From assembly GCA_002356215.1 (NCBI GenBank), contig AP017959.1, forward strand, positions 496,001 to 560,000: a stretch of DNA of 64,000 nucleotides, given 5' to 3'. A program made the position numbers and the translations under genes. The first letter of the stretch is position 1, and every line of letters starts with the position of its first letter. The DNA is from [Synechococcus] sp. NIES-970. GTDB lineage: Bacteria > Cyanobacteriota > Cyanobacteriia > Cyanobacteriales > MRBY01. A model generated the notes under the pieces. The model did no database searches and was not told where the DNA came from. It saw only the letters and a program-made list of their open reading frames with translations. Positions 36,617 through 43,557 of the stretch are shown piece by piece.

Positions 36617-36863
36617 ACGGGTTAAAGATGTCAGCTTTACAACAGAAACGATTAGTGTCGCTTTGATGGATGGACGAACAATCACTGTTCCTTTAGCTTG
36701 GTATCCTAAACTCCTCAATGCGACGGAAGAGCAGCTCCGTAATTGGGAGCTTTGTGGCGGTGGTTATGGAATCCACTGGGAGGATATTGATGAAGATCTC
36801 AGCACAGAGGGAATGTTACGGGGTGCACCTTCACCATTACTAAATTCGACTATTACAAGCTGA
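36588..36863 (+). CDS. DUF2442 domain protein
   Basis: A 91-residue protein with the DUF2442 core: RVKDVSFTTETISVALMDGRTITVPLAWYPKLLNAT at about residues 11-46, then WELCGGGYGIHWEDIDEDLSTEGML near 53-77. DUF2442 members are small DNA-binding-like partners of DUF4160 proteins. The tail PSPLLNSTITS runs directly into tail copy T2; the stop codon is 2 bp from it. This pair is flanked on both sides by argH-tail copies. Confidence 0.82.
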   Translation: MGILAIQADERVKDVSFTTETISVALMDGRTITVPLAWYPKLLNATEEQLRNWELCGGGYGIHWEDIDEDLSTEGMLRGAPSPLLNSTITS

Positions 36864-36864
36864 T

Positions 36865-37030
36865 GCGATCGCCCCGAAACAAGTGGTTGCCGCGCGGAAT
36901 AGTTATGGTGGTACAGGGTTTGAGCAGGTGAAACAGGCGATCACCGATGCCAAACATTTCATGGGTTAATTCTTAGCTTAAGGGGGTATCGAGATGGTAC
37001 TCCCTTTGTGATCGATGGTGGCGATCGTTA
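36865..37030 (+). repeat. argH-tail copy T2 with terminator
   Basis: About 166 bp closely matching T0, including the argH coding end, stop codon and the downstream terminator stem, to GGTGGCGATCGTTA. It is one of the two longest copies. Confidence 0.9.
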
Positions 37031-37046
37031 TTGCACTAATGATTTG

Positions 37047-37430
37047 TTAGCGAGCTATAGTGTTTCCTTTTAACCATTCCACTAATGCTTCTCGTCCTAA
37101 CTCGCCCGATGCGATCGCCAACACCACACACTCTTGTTCATCCACAGAGGTTTCAATTTCCATGCCATTCAAGACAAGAAAAGTTTCCATCACAGCATGA
37201 CCTGTACGTTTGTTTCCATCGACAAATGGATGATTCATGATGATCGAAAATCCTAATGCTGCGGCTTTTGCTAGCAGGCTTGGGTATAGCTCTTCTCCAC
37301 TAAATGTCATACGAGGTTGGGCGATCGCCGACTCCAACAAGCCTAAATCTCGAATGCCAAATGCTCCACCGGATTGTTCAATGACTCTGTGGTGTAATGT
37401 TAGTACCTCGATTAACGTCAGCAGACGCAC
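37047..37430 (-). CDS. Doc/Fic-family toxin
   Basis: A 127-residue protein of the short Doc (death on curing) branch of Fic proteins. The catalytic motif HPFVDGNKRTGHAV is at about residues 65-78, where Doc proteins phosphorylate elongation factor Tu. The N-terminal LLTLIEVLTLHHRVIEQSGGAFGIRDLGLLESAIAQP is typical. It starts at a GTG whose first base overlaps the antitoxin's stop. The antitoxin gene lies directly upstream. Toxin-antitoxin pairs are common cassette cargo in chromosomal integrons, where they are thought to stabilise arrays. Confidence 0.88.
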   Translation of the reverse strand: MRLLTLIEVLTLHHRVIEQSGGAFGIRDLGLLESAIAQPRMTFSGEELYPSLLAKAAALGFSIIMNHPFVDGNKRTGHAVMETFLVLNGMEIETSVDEQECVVLAIASGELGREALVEWLKGNTIAR

Positions 37431-37627
37431 TATGCTAACCGCTGATACAATTCAGCATTTTTTGTGAGAACATAATCAGCTGTATCAGCAAACCCTGTTT
37501 TTTGAGAATTAAGCCAATCCTCTAGACTTGCCTTCAATAAAACTTCTATCGCAATCCCATGCATGGCTGCTAAATCTTGCAGTCTTTGGAATTGAGTATC
37601 TGAAAAATCAAGGGTAATAGAAGCCAC
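37430..37627 (-). CDS. antitoxin partner of Doc
   Basis: A 65-residue protein upstream of doc on the same strand and overlapping it by one base. The sequence (MASITLDFSDTQFQRLQDLAAMHGIAIEVLLKASLEDWLNS) has a leading beta strand and two helices, the pattern of ribbon-helix-helix type antitoxins; the C-terminal part would bind the toxin. No close match to classical Phd is visible. Assignment rests mainly on position and size. Confidence 0.75.
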   Translation of the reverse strand: MASITLDFSDTQFQRLQDLAAMHGIAIEVLLKASLEDWLNSQKTGFADTADYVLTKNAELYQRLA

Positions 37628-37698
37628 GGCGATCGTCCTCCTGATATTTCTGTGCTAAGTCTAGCATCGACTCCCAACATTTAAGGATCTACTCCCTT

Positions 37699-37858
37699 GG
37701 CGATCGCCCCGAAACAAGTGGTTGCTGCTGCGCGGAATAGTTATGGTGGTACAGGTTTCAAGCAGGTGAAACAGGCGATCGCTGATACTAAACATTTGAT
37801 GAATTAATCCCCAAATTGAGGGAGTATCGAGATGGTACTCCCTTATTTGTTTTGTAAT
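37699..37858 (+). repeat. argH-tail copy T3 with terminator
   Basis: About 160 bp matching T0, with a 3-bp duplication (GCT) and the terminator stem GGGAGTATC/GGTACTCCC. It ends directly before the half attC site at 37860. Confidence 0.88.
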
Positions 37859-37859
37859 G

Positions 37860-37876
37860 GATGGCCGGCGTTAGGT
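37860..37876 (-). repeat. half attC site at the end of the GNAT cassette
   Basis: On the minus strand ACCTAAC (RYYYAAC) followed by GCCGGCCAT. It is the exact complement of the GTTAGGT core at the start of this cassette (38395-38401). The rest of the attC is missing where T3 begins. Confidence 0.5.
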
Positions 37877-37891
37877 ATATCCAAAATCATT

Positions 37892-38380
37892 CTAAAGTTC
37901 CTTAAAATACCGAGCCACAGGCCACTGCACATACCCGAGGGCTTCATATGTACTCCGAGCTGGCTTGTGACCAGAGTCTCCTACGGTTTCGACCATCACC
38001 ATATTCATCCCGCTATCGCGTATATACTGCTCCGCAAAATGTACAAGCTCTTTCCCAACCCCCTTTCGTTGATGGCCAGGAGACACAGCAACTATCGAGA
38101 TCTCACCCATTCGATCCTCTGGATGAATTGCAACAGCGATAAATCCGGCCAGCGAGTCTCCTTCAAACGCCAGCCATACATTCTCAGGATTGCTATCAAG
38201 CAGCGAGGACACCTCTGCAATCTGACGAACCTGCCAGCCTTTCGGCCAAAAGTTATCGTAGACAAAACGTGGAACTTCCTTGATGGTCTTCTCAAACACT
38301 GGTTGCCAAGCACTTATGACCAAATCAAGAACCTGTTCCTTGAACTCTTCACGATAAGGGATAATTTCGGTCTCAATCAT
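37892..38380 (-). CDS. GNAT family acetyltransferase, cassette gene
   Basis: A 162-residue single-domain GNAT protein. The acetyl-CoA loop VSPGHQRKGVGKELVHFAEQ is at about residues 93-112, with IVAV before it and a YEALGYVQWPVARYFKEL ending typical of the group. The ATG at 38380 gives MIETEIIPYREEF; it lies 14 bp after the cassette core GTTAGGT. The upstream frame to 38461 reaches into the attC. The substrate is unknown; acetyltransferases are frequent cassette cargo. Confidence 0.88.
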   Translation of the reverse strand: MIETEIIPYREEFKEQVLDLVISAWQPVFEKTIKEVPRFVYDNFWPKGWQVRQIAEVSSLLDSNPENVWLAFEGDSLAGFIAVAIHPEDRMGEISIVAVSPGHQRKGVGKELVHFAEQYIRDSGMNMVMVETVGDSGHKPARSTYEALGYVQWPVARYFKEL

Positions 38381-38394
38381 GCCTTTCCTCTGAT

Positions 38395-38480
38395 ACCTAA
38401 CGGTAAAGGTTAGCGGTTGCCGATCGCCCTCGACACCCAAACAATTCCCCCACAAATCCACTTCACCGAAGTGTTAGGGT
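38395..38480 (-). repeat. candidate attC between VOC-like and GNAT cassettes
   Basis: In minus orientation the 86-bp stretch begins ACCCTAAC and ends CCGTTAGGT (a perfect GTTRRRY). Length and core spacing match the sites at 9731 and 32109. The inner part is less symmetric; a CACTTC/GAAGTG hairpin lies next to the left core. The right core is also the start of the GNAT cassette. Confidence 0.5.
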
Positions 38481-38492
38481 GGCGACTTTACG

Positions 38493-39164
38493 CTACCAAC
38501 TCATCACAAGCGGCAACCGAGGTTGGAAATCTACCTGTTTCCCCTGCACTTCTCCATCAAACCCAAGCTCCACACAGTACTCTGCTCCTACCCGTAGCTT
38601 TATCTGCTTTGTATCAACCACTGCTTGAAGTTCGGGTGACAAATGATTTGCAGTAGGACTGACCAACTCTACACGAGTAATTTCGCGTAAACCAATACCA
38701 TGATCGAGAGGTTGTGACTTCTCAACAGGATATTGATCTGGACGTTGACCAAATGGAGTCTGGAACAGCCACGGCTCAGTCAACACATCACTATTCTTTC
38801 CCACCTCAATACTCATTGTTTTGGACAGATAAGGTGGGTGATATGCCCAACTGGAAAATGCAATTGTTTCAACAGAACCTATAACCGGACGCAAACAGAT
38901 CCCAAATGGACATGCGCCATCGCTCCGGTGAGTCCATCGCTCCCAAAGACGAGTGGGACGAATTAGCTCAGACCTTGTCTCTTCTGGCTCGTGAACCCAC
39001 AACAACTCCAACATTGCGTTATGAAAAAAGAAACGGCGATTGGTTGTGCCCTGCCCAGGATGAGTATTAGAGGTTCCCTCCACCAAGCCGAATGATACTA
39101 GGCGATCAGCTTCATAAGCACCAATGTCAGTCCAGATAAAGAGATGATCTAATTCAAATGCCAT
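38493..39164 (-). CDS. VOC/glyoxalase-like domain protein, cassette gene
   Basis: A 223-residue protein beginning MAFELDHLFIWTDIGAYEADRL, which resembles the N-terminal half of vicinal oxygen chelate (glyoxalase/bleomycin resistance) proteins: a DHLFIW strand, then FGLVEGTSNTHPGQGTTNRRFFFHNAMLELLWV. The motif order fits a glyoxalase-like domain of unassigned activity. The ATG at 39164 is chosen over a TTG at 39197. It is the first cassette next to the attI-like site at 39262. No membrane segment is present. Confidence 0.75.
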   Translation of the reverse strand: MAFELDHLFIWTDIGAYEADRLVSFGLVEGTSNTHPGQGTTNRRFFFHNAMLELLWVHEPEETRSELIRPTRLWERWTHRSDGACPFGICLRPVIGSVETIAFSSWAYHPPYLSKTMSIEVGKNSDVLTEPWLFQTPFGQRPDQYPVEKSQPLDHGIGLREITRVELVSPTANHLSPELQAVVDTKQIKLRVGAEYCVELGFDGEVQGKQVDFQPRLPLVMSW

Positions 39165-39261
39165 AGCTTCAAAGCCATCTGAGGTGGACTTACTCAACTT
39201 CTTAAGTTTAATAAATCCAACCGATAAGTTCCAAGTACCGCCAACACTGATAACTCAAGCC

Positions 39262-39310
39262 ACCTAACTAGCGATTATACGAAAAGTGTCCATCTAAAAT
39301 ACCTCACGAT
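39262..39310 (-). other. attI-like site (copy 2)
   Basis: Minus-strand sequence from GAGGTATTTTAGATGGAC through CGTATAATCGCTA to the perfect core GTTAGGT (39262-39268). It matches the site at 8794-8848 nearly base for base. It lies upstream of a broken intI on the plus strand and in front of the VOC-like cassette on the minus strand. Confidence 0.65.
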
Positions 39311-39414
39311 ACTTTTATGCAGAATTATTCTGTCTAAAACTCCAAATGAGGATGTTATCCAGACAGTATTCGTATAATGTGATTAATCAGGCATTATATG
39401 GATTGTATTTTGTC

Positions 39415-39544
39415 ATGAAAATATCTCCCCCGTGCAAGCTTTTGAATGTTGTTCGTGAAGTGATTTGCCATTAAGCACTATTCCTATCGGACGAAACAGA
39501 GTTATATCGACTGGGTTAAACGCTATTTGTGCTATCACAATGGC
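39415..39544 (+). pseudogene. intI: broken intI (copy 2)
   Basis: The start reads MKISPPCKLLNVVREVI, matching [17 protein letters not shown] of the intact integrase. A one-base insertion near codon 18 shifts frame to a stop; in the next frame YRTKQSYIDWVKRYLCYHNG continues the match. The homology ends exactly at HNG, where a GGCGATCGCCCC argH-tail copy is fused on. The remaining ~280 codons are gone. Confidence 0.9.
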
Positions 39545-39629
39545 GATCGCCCCCAAACAAATTGTTGCAGCTCGCAATAGGTGGCACAGAGTTTGAGCGA
39601 GTGAAACAGGCGATCGCTGAAGCCTAAAA
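39542..39629 (+). repeat. argH-tail copy T4
   Basis: About 88 bp matching the argH coding end, with a 5-bp deletion and more substitutions than T1-T3, so it is probably older. It is fused to the broken intI at GGCGATCGCCCC. Confidence 0.82.
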
Positions 39630-39630
39630 T

Positions 39631-39669
39631 CTTCTAACCAATCTCTAATTGGGGCACACATGTGAGAAC
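39631..39669 (-). repeat. shortened attC remnant after the cupin gene
   Basis: In minus orientation GTTCTCAC ... GTTAGAAG enclose a hairpin CCAAT/ATTGG. The outer cores are one mismatch from being complementary to each other and to the GTTAGAAC core at 40087. It is much shorter (39 bp) than the other sites. Confidence 0.35.
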
Positions 39670-39671
39670 AG

Positions 39672-40028
39672 CTATTTTTCAGCCAACGCAAAACCCGCGT
39701 TGCCAGATGCAGATCCAACCACTGAGACAAATACAAATGGCACTGAACCAGAATTCAAAGCACCATGCACCTGCCCAGGTTTTGCGATCGCAATATCGCC
39801 AGCCTTCAGATGGGCAACCATGCCATCTCCTTGGTAATATTCAGCTTCTCCAGAGATAACTGTCCAAGTATCTTGGCCGTGGGGGTGAATGTGAGCGGCT
39901 ATTTCTTGCCCAGGATGGGCGTGCCAAACAACAACTGTTGAGTCTTTAGTTGCCAGAACCACTGAACGAATTGGTTCACCGTCGGATGGACGGATATGTT
40001 TTTCTACCGAAAATATTCTTGGTTCCAT
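39672..40028 (-). CDS. cupin-domain protein, cassette gene
   Basis: A 118-residue single cupin. The metal-binding motif reads HAHPGQEIAAHIHPHGQDTWTVISGEAEYY at about residues 35-64, with the second motif PGQVHGALNSG near 92-102. The ATG at 40028 gives MEPRIFSVEKHIRP; the longer frame to 40157 runs through the attI-like site and the broken integrase and is rejected. It stands between the attI-like site and a short attC remnant. No substrate can be assigned. Confidence 0.85.
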   Translation of the reverse strand: MEPRIFSVEKHIRPSDGEPIRSVVLATKDSTVVVWHAHPGQEIAAHIHPHGQDTWTVISGEAEYYQGDGMVAHLKAGDIAIAKPGQVHGALNSGSVPFVFVSVVGSASGNAGFALAEK

Positions 40029-40086
40029 TTCCTTTGTGAAAATATAATTGGCTTGAAAAGTTGCTACAGAACAACTGCATCTGAGA

Positions 40087-40129
40087 GTTCTAACTCTATA
40101 ATCATGCAAATGCTTTCCGAATAAAGTCC
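40087..40129 (-). other. attI-like site (copy 3)
   Basis: Minus-strand sequence from GGGACTTTATTCGG through GCATTTGCATGATTATAGA to the core GTTAGAAC. Its right end and overall layout match the site beside the intact intI (35028-35067), including the GGACTTTAT-CGGAAA block that copies 2 and 4 lack. Confidence 0.6.
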
Positions 40130-40145
40130 CTTCTGTTACTTTATC

Positions 40146-40243
40146 GCCGCTATGCAAGTTATTAGATGTGGTGTGTGATTACTCCTAACTGCACCGAGCA
40201 AAGTTATCTGAACTAGATTAGGCGGTATCTGCATTATCACAAT
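40146..40243 (+). pseudogene. intI: broken intI (copy 3)
   Basis: The codons for CKLLDVV are followed by an ~18-bp deletion and then, in another frame with a stop, the equivalents of CTEQSYLN and IRRYLHYHNG. The homology ends at the same HNG position as copy 2 and is fused to GGCGATCGCCCC. The promoter segment between attI and the start is also deleted. Confidence 0.82.
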
Positions 40244-40266
40244 GGCGATCGCCCCTAAACAGAGAC
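40244..40266 (+). repeat. argH-tail copy T5, short
   Basis: GGCGATCGCCCCTAAACAGAG matches the left end of the tail repeat only; the fusion to the preceding broken intI is the same as for T4. It marks the right end of the recognisable island. Confidence 0.6.
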
Positions 40267-40291
40267 TTTGATTAGTTAAATGCCTAAAAAC

Positions 40292-41686
40292 TTACCCAAC
40301 TGTTCTCCAAAGCCAAAAGCCGACGCCAAGCAATAGAGCAATTCCAACAAACCACGCAAATTTCGTCCAATTTGAAGCAGGCTTCACCGGGGGAGTCGGT
40401 TCGACTTGAAATTTTGGTGTATTGAGATGTGAAAGTAGATTTTCTGGCGTGGCAACATTCATGAAAATCTTCGTGATCCCAGGCCAAACATAATCAGTAT
40501 TGTAGGCATTGGGGCCATCTTTAACGCCGCCAAAATTCTCGAATAAAGCATCATCATAATATTGGGTCGAAGTGACCGCTTGATTATGAAAGGCGACCAG
40601 GGGCGGATTGTTTTCTGGGTTGGAATAGGAAAAATAAATCGCCTTATTTTCGCTGGCGATCGCCTCATAATTAGAAACCGTTTGTCCCCGCATGGGATCA
40701 ACCCATTGACTGGGCGGCACCAAGGTATCAGAACCACCATGTAAGATTGCCACGGGCTGTTTTAGCTCTTGCCCCGTATCCTGAATCAAAATCGGGTCTG
40801 CCGTAAAAGGAGATCGGAATAACTTCAAAATCCAAATGGCAAATTTGGGGATGCCCATCTCCGTGCTAACGGCGGGATCGGCCGTGACGATTTGCTTCGG
40901 AAAAAAGCGATTGTTGGGCGAATCTTTCAGCGCAGCAGGCAGACTCAAGGCAATTAACCCCCCCAAAGAATGACCAAAGGCAAAGGTATCCAAGCTCTCC
41001 TGATTCCAGTGGGTATAAGGCTCCTGAGCACTCAGATAGTCCCAAGCATCCTCTGTAAGGGCGATCGCATTGGTCAGCCATTCCGTTGGCGCATGCACCA
41101 GGCTCAAGCCCACCGTAGACAAAAGATGAATTAAATTTTTCCCATACTCCCGCCGAAACCAACTGCACACGGTCAGCAGCAAAATAATCACGACCAAGGC
41201 CCAGGCCACCCGGCGCAAGTCCCCAGTTTTAAATGCAGATAAGCCACGACTTAAACCCGTGTCATTTCGTTCGTAAACCTCTGAAAATAGGGGTTGAAGC
41301 TCTTCTGTGGATAAAGTCTTCTGGGCTGGCCTTTGGGTTTGCATCGCGGCCGCTAGCCATCGTTGTCTGTGGGGCTGAGATAGTCGGGGTGGGGTCGGCG
41401 CTTGGGGCGGTGTATTCGGATAAAAACTCCGTTGAAAATCAGGAAAAAAGACAATGTATCCCTGCTTGACCAACTCAACCAGATGAGCCTCATAAAAAGA
41501 CGGCATACAGAGAGCAAACCCATGTAGATACAGAATGGCATTCAGCTTTTTGCCAGGCTGCGAAGCTGATTCCGGGACATAAACTCGCATAAAAGTCCCA
41601 TCAGCATGGCTACCCCCTTGATACACAGAATATTGAGCCTCAGGCACATGGACACAAATCCAAGATTGAGAAGCAGCAAGTGACAT
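40292..41686 (-). CDS. membrane-anchored alpha/beta hydrolase
   Basis: A 464-residue protein with an alpha/beta hydrolase domain: oxyanion strand ILYLHGFALCMPSFYEAHL near residues 50-68, nucleophile elbow FGHSLGG near 239-245, and the late HGGSDTLVPPSQW segment with the likely acid. A membrane helix lies at about residues 165-182 (VAWALVVIILLLTVCSW) inside an insertion, and a second one ends the protein (FVGIALLLGVGFWLWR). It lies 14 bp downstream of a polytopic membrane protein gene on the same strand, so the two probably work together. The substrate is not known. Confidence 0.8.
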   Translation of the reverse strand: MSLAASQSWICVHVPEAQYSVYQGGSHADGTFMRVYVPESASQPGKKLNAILYLHGFALCMPSFYEAHLVELVKQGYIVFFPDFQRSFYPNTPPQAPTPPRLSQPHRQRWLAAAMQTQRPAQKTLSTEELQPLFSEVYERNDTGLSRGLSAFKTGDLRRVAWALVVIILLLTVCSWFRREYGKNLIHLLSTVGLSLVHAPTEWLTNAIALTEDAWDYLSAQEPYTHWNQESLDTFAFGHSLGGLIALSLPAALKDSPNNRFFPKQIVTADPAVSTEMGIPKFAIWILKLFRSPFTADPILIQDTGQELKQPVAILHGGSDTLVPPSQWVDPMRGQTVSNYEAIASENKAIYFSYSNPENNPPLVAFHNQAVTSTQYYDDALFENFGGVKDGPNAYNTDYVWPGITKIFMNVATPENLLSHLNTPKFQVEPTPPVKPASNWTKFAWFVGIALLLGVGFWLWRTVG

Positions 41687-41700
41687 AACGGTAGATTTCC

Positions 41701-42579
41701 TTAATTAGATGACACAAAAGCAGATTCATTCAGTGCCTTGGCACTAGCGGCACGTCCTTTGAGATAGACCAGCCAGGTAAAGATCGCGACCCCAGTTTCG
41801 GTACCCGCTAAATCATGCAAAATATGAAATAAAGCGTTCAAGCCCACATTTGGGCTGGTATAAGGATCGCCACCATATTTTTGTAATAAAAATACGAAGA
41901 ACAAGTTCACGCCCACAGAAAAAATCGGAAAGAAAATAATTCGCCAGTCGTCCAGCAGCTTATAGCCACGATATGTGAGGACACTAAAAATTAATGTAAG
42001 TGCGATATAAATGGGGATTTTATAATTGCTGTTGTCCGATATATTTCCGATAGAATACAATATTGAAATAGCCAATAAACTCAGGGCAAAAATAAGATTT
42101 AATAGCTGGGTAATCCATGTATTATTCTCGGCAAGGCCATCGCCCCAGAGGGCGAAAGCAGATAGTAAAAAGAAATAAAACATAAAATTCAACATCGTGA
42201 ATTCGTCTTGATAATACCAACACTGGGTCACGTGCCAGCCAATTTCTGACGCAATCGAAACCATGATAAATGACAAGCCTATTTGAGAAGCAAAAATGCT
42301 GCTTTGGGGAAGTTTCAAGGCTGTCAATGTGTGATAAAAAATCTTCATTGATACAGGAATCAAGACAAAAGCCATGATATGGGTCAAGATCAAAGCTATT
42401 TTCCAAGTTCCTGTAATACAGGTGCGACCAGAAAGGGGGGCAGATATTCCTGGAAGTGTACTGAGAATATACCCCAAACCAATAAAGCTAATGGCAAAAA
42501 AGATCAAGATCCGTTGAAATTTAGAATCTAATATTTTTGCGCTGGATGATTGTTCAGAAGTATTAACCAATTTAGCCAT
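41701..42579 (-). CDS. polytopic membrane protein of unknown function
   Basis: A 292-residue protein with about eight hydrophobic helices: around residues 23-43, 60-85, 95-115, 125-150, 155-180, 187-205, 210-232 and 250-270. The sequence is rich in Ile/Leu/Phe and has a few conserved-looking polar spots inside helices (SEIGWHVTQCWYYQD, GLNALFHILHDLAGTETG) with histidines that could bind a metal or cofactor. No family was recognised. It is AT-rich and is the first gene of a two-gene operon with the hydrolase. Confidence 0.7.
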   Translation of the reverse strand: MAKLVNTSEQSSSAKILDSKFQRILIFFAISFIGLGYILSTLPGISAPLSGRTCITGTWKIALILTHIMAFVLIPVSMKIFYHTLTALKLPQSSIFASQIGLSFIMVSIASEIGWHVTQCWYYQDEFTMLNFMFYFFLLSAFALWGDGLAENNTWITQLLNLIFALSLLAISILYSIGNISDNSNYKIPIYIALTLIFSVLTYRGYKLLDDWRIIFFPIFSVGVNLFFVFLLQKYGGDPYTSPNVGLNALFHILHDLAGTETGVAIFTWLVYLKGRAASAKALNESAFVSSN

Positions 42580-42749
42580 GGGAGATCACCTAAATAGTTG
42601 TACAGGGAATAAAATTAACCCAAATACAAAGAATTCTCTATTATTGTAGTGTTCAATATTTTTGGATTCATATTTACTAAATCTAATTACATATTTTATG
42701 CTCTGAAAATTGAAGTAAAAAATCTCTGGATTTCCGCAACATAAATTGA

Positions 42750-43379
42750 CTACTGAGCTTGACGCAATTGTTCTAGATCAGCACCACAGATTGCTTGGAG
42801 ATTGCGGGTGATTTTTTCAATATCCCACTGCCACCACTGAATTTCAAGTAAGGTTTGAATCGTGGCATCATCAAAGCGCTGGCGAATTTCGCGGGCCGGA
42901 TTGCCCCCGACTACGGTGTAAGGAGCGACAGATTTGGTTACCACTGACTGAGAGGCCACGATCGCCCCATCACCAATGTTCACCCCTGGCATTAAAGTAG
43001 CGCCATAACCTAGCCAAACATCATTGCCAACGATGAGATCGCCCTTATCCGGCCATTCATCTGGCATCGCTGACTCCCAGCCCTGGCCAAATACCGGAAA
43101 GGGATAATTGGTAAACCAGTCTGTGCGATGGTTACCGCCGTTCATGATGAATTTTACATCCGAGGCGATCGAACAGAACTTACCGATGATGAGGCGATCG
43201 CCAATGAAATCGAAATGATAGAGTACATTCCGCTCAAAGTTTTCAGGGTTTTCAAAGTCATCGTAGTAGGTGTAATCCCCAACGATGATGTTGGGGTTGG
43301 TGACGATGGTTTTTAGGTAAACCAGGCGGGTCTGGCCACGAATAGGATGTCGAGTATCGGGGGAAGGGCCGTAAGTCAT
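42750..43379 (-). CDS. Vat/CatB-like hexapeptide-repeat acetyltransferase
   Basis: A 209-residue left-handed beta-helix acetyltransferase. Hexapeptide-type turns run from about residue 30 (NIIVGDYTYYDD) through IGKFCSIASDVKFIMNG and IGNDVWLGYGATLMPGVNIGDGAIVASQSVVTK to VVGGNPAREIRQRF. HRTDWFTNYPF carries the catalytic histidine typical of the xenobiotic acetyltransferase (Vat, CatB) group. These enzymes acetylate streptogramins or chloramphenicol, but many chromosomal members have other, unknown substrates, so resistance should not be assumed. The ATG at 43379 gives MTYGPSPDTRHPI; the upstream frame to 43436 is less family-like. Confidence 0.87.
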   Translation of the reverse strand: MTYGPSPDTRHPIRGQTRLVYLKTIVTNPNIIVGDYTYYDDFENPENFERNVLYHFDFIGDRLIIGKFCSIASDVKFIMNGGNHRTDWFTNYPFPVFGQGWESAMPDEWPDKGDLIVGNDVWLGYGATLMPGVNIGDGAIVASQSVVTKSVAPYTVVGGNPAREIRQRFDDATIQTLLEIQWWQWDIEKITRNLQAICGADLEQLRQAQ

Positions 43380-43557
43380 AGGGTATTTTTGGGAAAAAGA
43401 AAGGCCGCAATCGTTGACACCACCGTTCTTCAGCAAGCCTTCTCAGTGGCATCAGAGCAGCGCAGCAGTCAGAAGGCTCACCCTCAGAAAACTGCTAACT
43501 TTCCCAATCATAGCGAGTCCCTATTCGCCGATACCCTATATTTTCTGAAGCTATTTG

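Larger units (their letters stand above)
32041..40266. mobile_element. compound integron island inserted behind argH
   Basis: About 8.2 kb between the argH stop and the last argH-tail copy. From left to right: attC, protease, radical SAM, attC, 64-aa peptide, attI, intact intI, tail T1; DUF4160-DUF2442, T2; Doc toxin-antitoxin pair, T3; half attC, GNAT, attC, VOC-like, attI, broken intI, T4; attC remnant, cupin, attI, broken intI, T5. Cassette genes read leftwards and integrases rightwards, the normal divergent integron layout. Codon use and AT content differ from the flanking housekeeping genes, and HIP1 sites are mostly confined to the tail copies. Confidence 0.75.

Noticed and set aside
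37832-38413. Plus-strand open frame (193 codons)
   Set aside because: Antisense to the GNAT cassette gene, which has clear motifs.
31935-40266. argH-tail copies as a CRISPR-like or simple tandem repeat
   Set aside because: The spacing is irregular (0.6-4.3 kb), the intervals contain genes, and the repeat is the end of a coding gene.
42750-43379. Antibiotic resistance gene (vat or catB)
   Set aside because: The fold is right, but chromosomal homologues often have other substrates and there is no resistance context, so only the family is claimed.
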